A stretch of DNA of 64,000 bases, from positions 3,061,001 through 3,125,000 of the forward strand of contig NZ_CP146350.1 of assembly GCF_037055355.1 (NCBI RefSeq), in the 5' to 3' direction. This document shows, in pieces, positions 62,864-64,000 of the stretch. The notes beneath the pieces were generated by a model. The model was given only the letters and a program-made list of their open reading frames with translations. It was not told the origin of the DNA and did not search any database. This DNA comes from Streptomyces sp. DG1A-41 (GTDB taxonomy: Bacteria > Actinomycetota > Actinomycetes > Streptomycetales > Streptomycetaceae). Position 1 is the first letter of the stretch, and each line of letters starts with the position of its first letter. The position numbers were made by a program, and so were the translations under genes.

Positions 62864-63724
62864 GTGGCGGGGCTGGAGTTGCGTGAGCTGGAGTGCTTTC
62901 TGGTGCTGTCCGAGGAGTTGCACTTCGGCCGGACCGGAGAGCGGCTGTACGTCTCGCAGAGCCGGGTGAGCCAGTTGCTGAGCTCGCTGGAGCGCCGGGT
63001 GGGGGGCCGTCTGGTGCACCGCACCAGCCGCCGGGTCGCCCTGACGCCGCTCGGCGAGCGGTTCGTGCAGCGGCTGCGTCCGGCGTACGGCGGGCTGCGG
63101 GAGGCCGTGGACGACGCGCGGGCCGCCGCCCGGGGTGTCGAGGGCGCCCTGCGGATCGGCTTCCAGGGGACGGCGGACACCGGGCTGACGGCGGCGGTGC
63201 GGGACTTCCGGTCCGCGCACCCGGAGTGCGAGACGGACGTGGTGGAGATTCCGCTCGCCGATCCCTTCGGCGCCGTGCGCGAGGGCGCGGTGGACGCGGC
63301 GGTCGTCCTGCTTCCCGTCCAGGAGCCGGACCTGGTGCTGGGACCGGTCTTCTCCGAGCGGCCCCAGACGGTCGCGGTCGGCCGGGACCACCCGTTCGCG
63401 TCCCTCGTGAAAGTGACCGCGGCGGAGGTGGCGGCGGCCCCGCTGGTCACGGCCGCTCCCCCGGCCCCCGCCTACTGGCGGGCCGTCCACGCCCCGTCCG
63501 CCGTGCCCGGCCCGGCGGTGACCACCCTCCAGGAGGGCCTGACCCAGGTCGCCGCGGGCCGCGCGGCCATGCTGCTGTGCCGGCCCACGGCCGCCTACCA
63601 CCGGCGCGAGGACGTGGTGTTCGTACCGGTGGAGGGCGTGCCCGAGTCGGCGCTCGGCCTCGTGTGGCACCGGGAGGGGGAGACGGCGGCGGTACGGGAG
63701 TTCGCGCGGACGCTCGCCGGGTGA
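62864..63724 (+). CDS. LysR-family transcriptional regulator
   Basis: A 286-residue regulator with an N-terminal winged helix (LRELECFLVLSEELHFGRTGERLYVSQSRVSQLLSSLERRVGGRLVHRTSR) and a periplasmic-binding-fold effector domain (GALRIGFQGTADTG). GTG 62864 is preceded by AGGGGAAAC. It is divergent from the MFS exporter gene and probably controls it and itself from the shared 96-bp region. The effector is unknown. Confidence 0.9.
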   Translation: MAGLELRELECFLVLSEELHFGRTGERLYVSQSRVSQLLSSLERRVGGRLVHRTSRRVALTPLGERFVQRLRPAYGGLREAVDDARAAARGVEGALRIGFQGTADTGLTAAVRDFRSAHPECETDVVEIPLADPFGAVREGAVDAAVVLLPVQEPDLVLGPVFSERPQTVAVGRDHPFASLVKVTAAEVAAAPLVTAAPPAPAYWRAVHAPSAVPGPAVTTLQEGLTQVAAGRAAMLLCRPTAAYHRREDVVFVPVEGVPESALGLVWHREGETAAVREFARTLAG

Positions 63725-63815
63725 GGGGTATCCCTAGGAGATCCCCAGGTCGTCGCCTCGTGCGAAGCTGCCGTGGAAAGATGGCGCAACCCACCCATAC
63801 CGAGGAGATGACCGC

Positions 63816-64000
63816 GTGCCTGGCACAAACCTGACCCGCGAGGAGGCGCAGCAGCGGGCGAAGCTGCTCGCCGTTGACTCGTACGAGATCGAACTCGACC
63901 TCTCCGGCGCGCAGGAGGGCGGCACCTACCGGTCCGTGACCACGGTGCGCTTCGACGTCGCGGAGAACGGGGCGGAGTCGTTCATCGACCTGGTGGCCCC
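63816..64000 (+). CDS. pepN: aminopeptidase N paralogue, N-terminal part
   Basis: Sixty-one codons from GTG 63816 to the right edge: VPGTNLTREEAQQRAKLLAVDSYEIELDL, then TYRSVTTVRFDVAENGAESF. This closely follows the first residues of the PepN at 47229 (MPGENLSRDEARERAALIGVDGYEVSLDL), so it is a second M1 peptidase gene. GAGGAG lies eight bases before the GTG. Catalytic motifs are beyond the window. Confidence 0.85.
   Translation, partial: MPGTNLTREEAQQRAKLLAVDSYEIELDLSGAQEGGTYRSVTTVRFDVAENGAESFIDLVA

Overview
The window is high-GC DNA with GTG/TTG starts, GGAGG-type ribosome binding sites, many 4-base stop/start overlaps, a Nur-type sodF operator, a mycothiol-type nitroreductase and a WXG100/EccC/EccD secretion locus. 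Together these point to a Streptomyces chromosome. No tRNA, rRNA or CRISPR array was seen.

Region 1 (1-20057): an accessory block. After a partial small membrane protein and an acyltransferase, one long leftward gene run (18082 down to 1973) encodes a type VII secretion module. In transcription order it holds two WXG100-like proteins, a DUF6507-like protein, a 928-residue polymorphic toxin with a C-terminal R-S-E ADP-ribosyltransferase domain, a family of tandem putative immunity proteins, an RSH-like HD hydrolase, a small membrane protein, EccD, a MinD-like ATPase, EccC and a DUF6177-like protein. EccB, EccE and mycosin are not in the window. The immunity cluster shows tandem duplication, a stop-destroying 17-bp duplication that fuses two copies, an internally deleted copy, and a copy attached to a zinc-ribbon/membrane domain. 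Three small hypothetical genes follow, two of them preceded by the same 27-bp element, and then a decayed IS5-type insertion.

Region 2 (20960-36436): core genes. They are a PP2C phosphatase, an Eis-like acetyltransferase, a Nei/Fpg glycosylase, RpiB, two paralogous amino-acid permeases, a Ser/Thr kinase, an LPKTG surface protein, BioY (apparently frameshifted), SodF under a Nur box, a DUF574 methyltransferase, a histidine phosphatase and an FGGY kinase. A 65-residue repeat ORF is overlapped by 4 bases at both ends by the last two.

Region 3 (36543-46450): a polyol/sugar-type operon. It has a solute-binding lipoprotein, two permeases, two ATPases that both carry Glu in the Q-loop position, a DeoR regulator, a 2-hydroxyacid dehydrogenase, a second FGGY kinase, a secreted glycerophosphodiesterase and a small zinc-ribbon protein. 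A palindrome-rich operator lies upstream. Two ATPases, two permeases, one binding protein and a DeoR regulator recall rhizobial glycerol transporters; the substrate here is inferred only as polyol-like.

Region 4 (46454-64000): a DsbA-like nitroreductase, PepN, an AbiEi/PD-(D/E)XK-like protein, a beta-lactamase-family gene broken by a nonsense codon, a Tat-exported metallophosphoesterase, a NUDIX hydrolase, a large subtilase, an ECF sigma factor with a putative membrane anti-sigma partner, Asd, a DUF1203 protein, a divergent MFS/LysR pair, and the start of a second PepN cut by the right edge.
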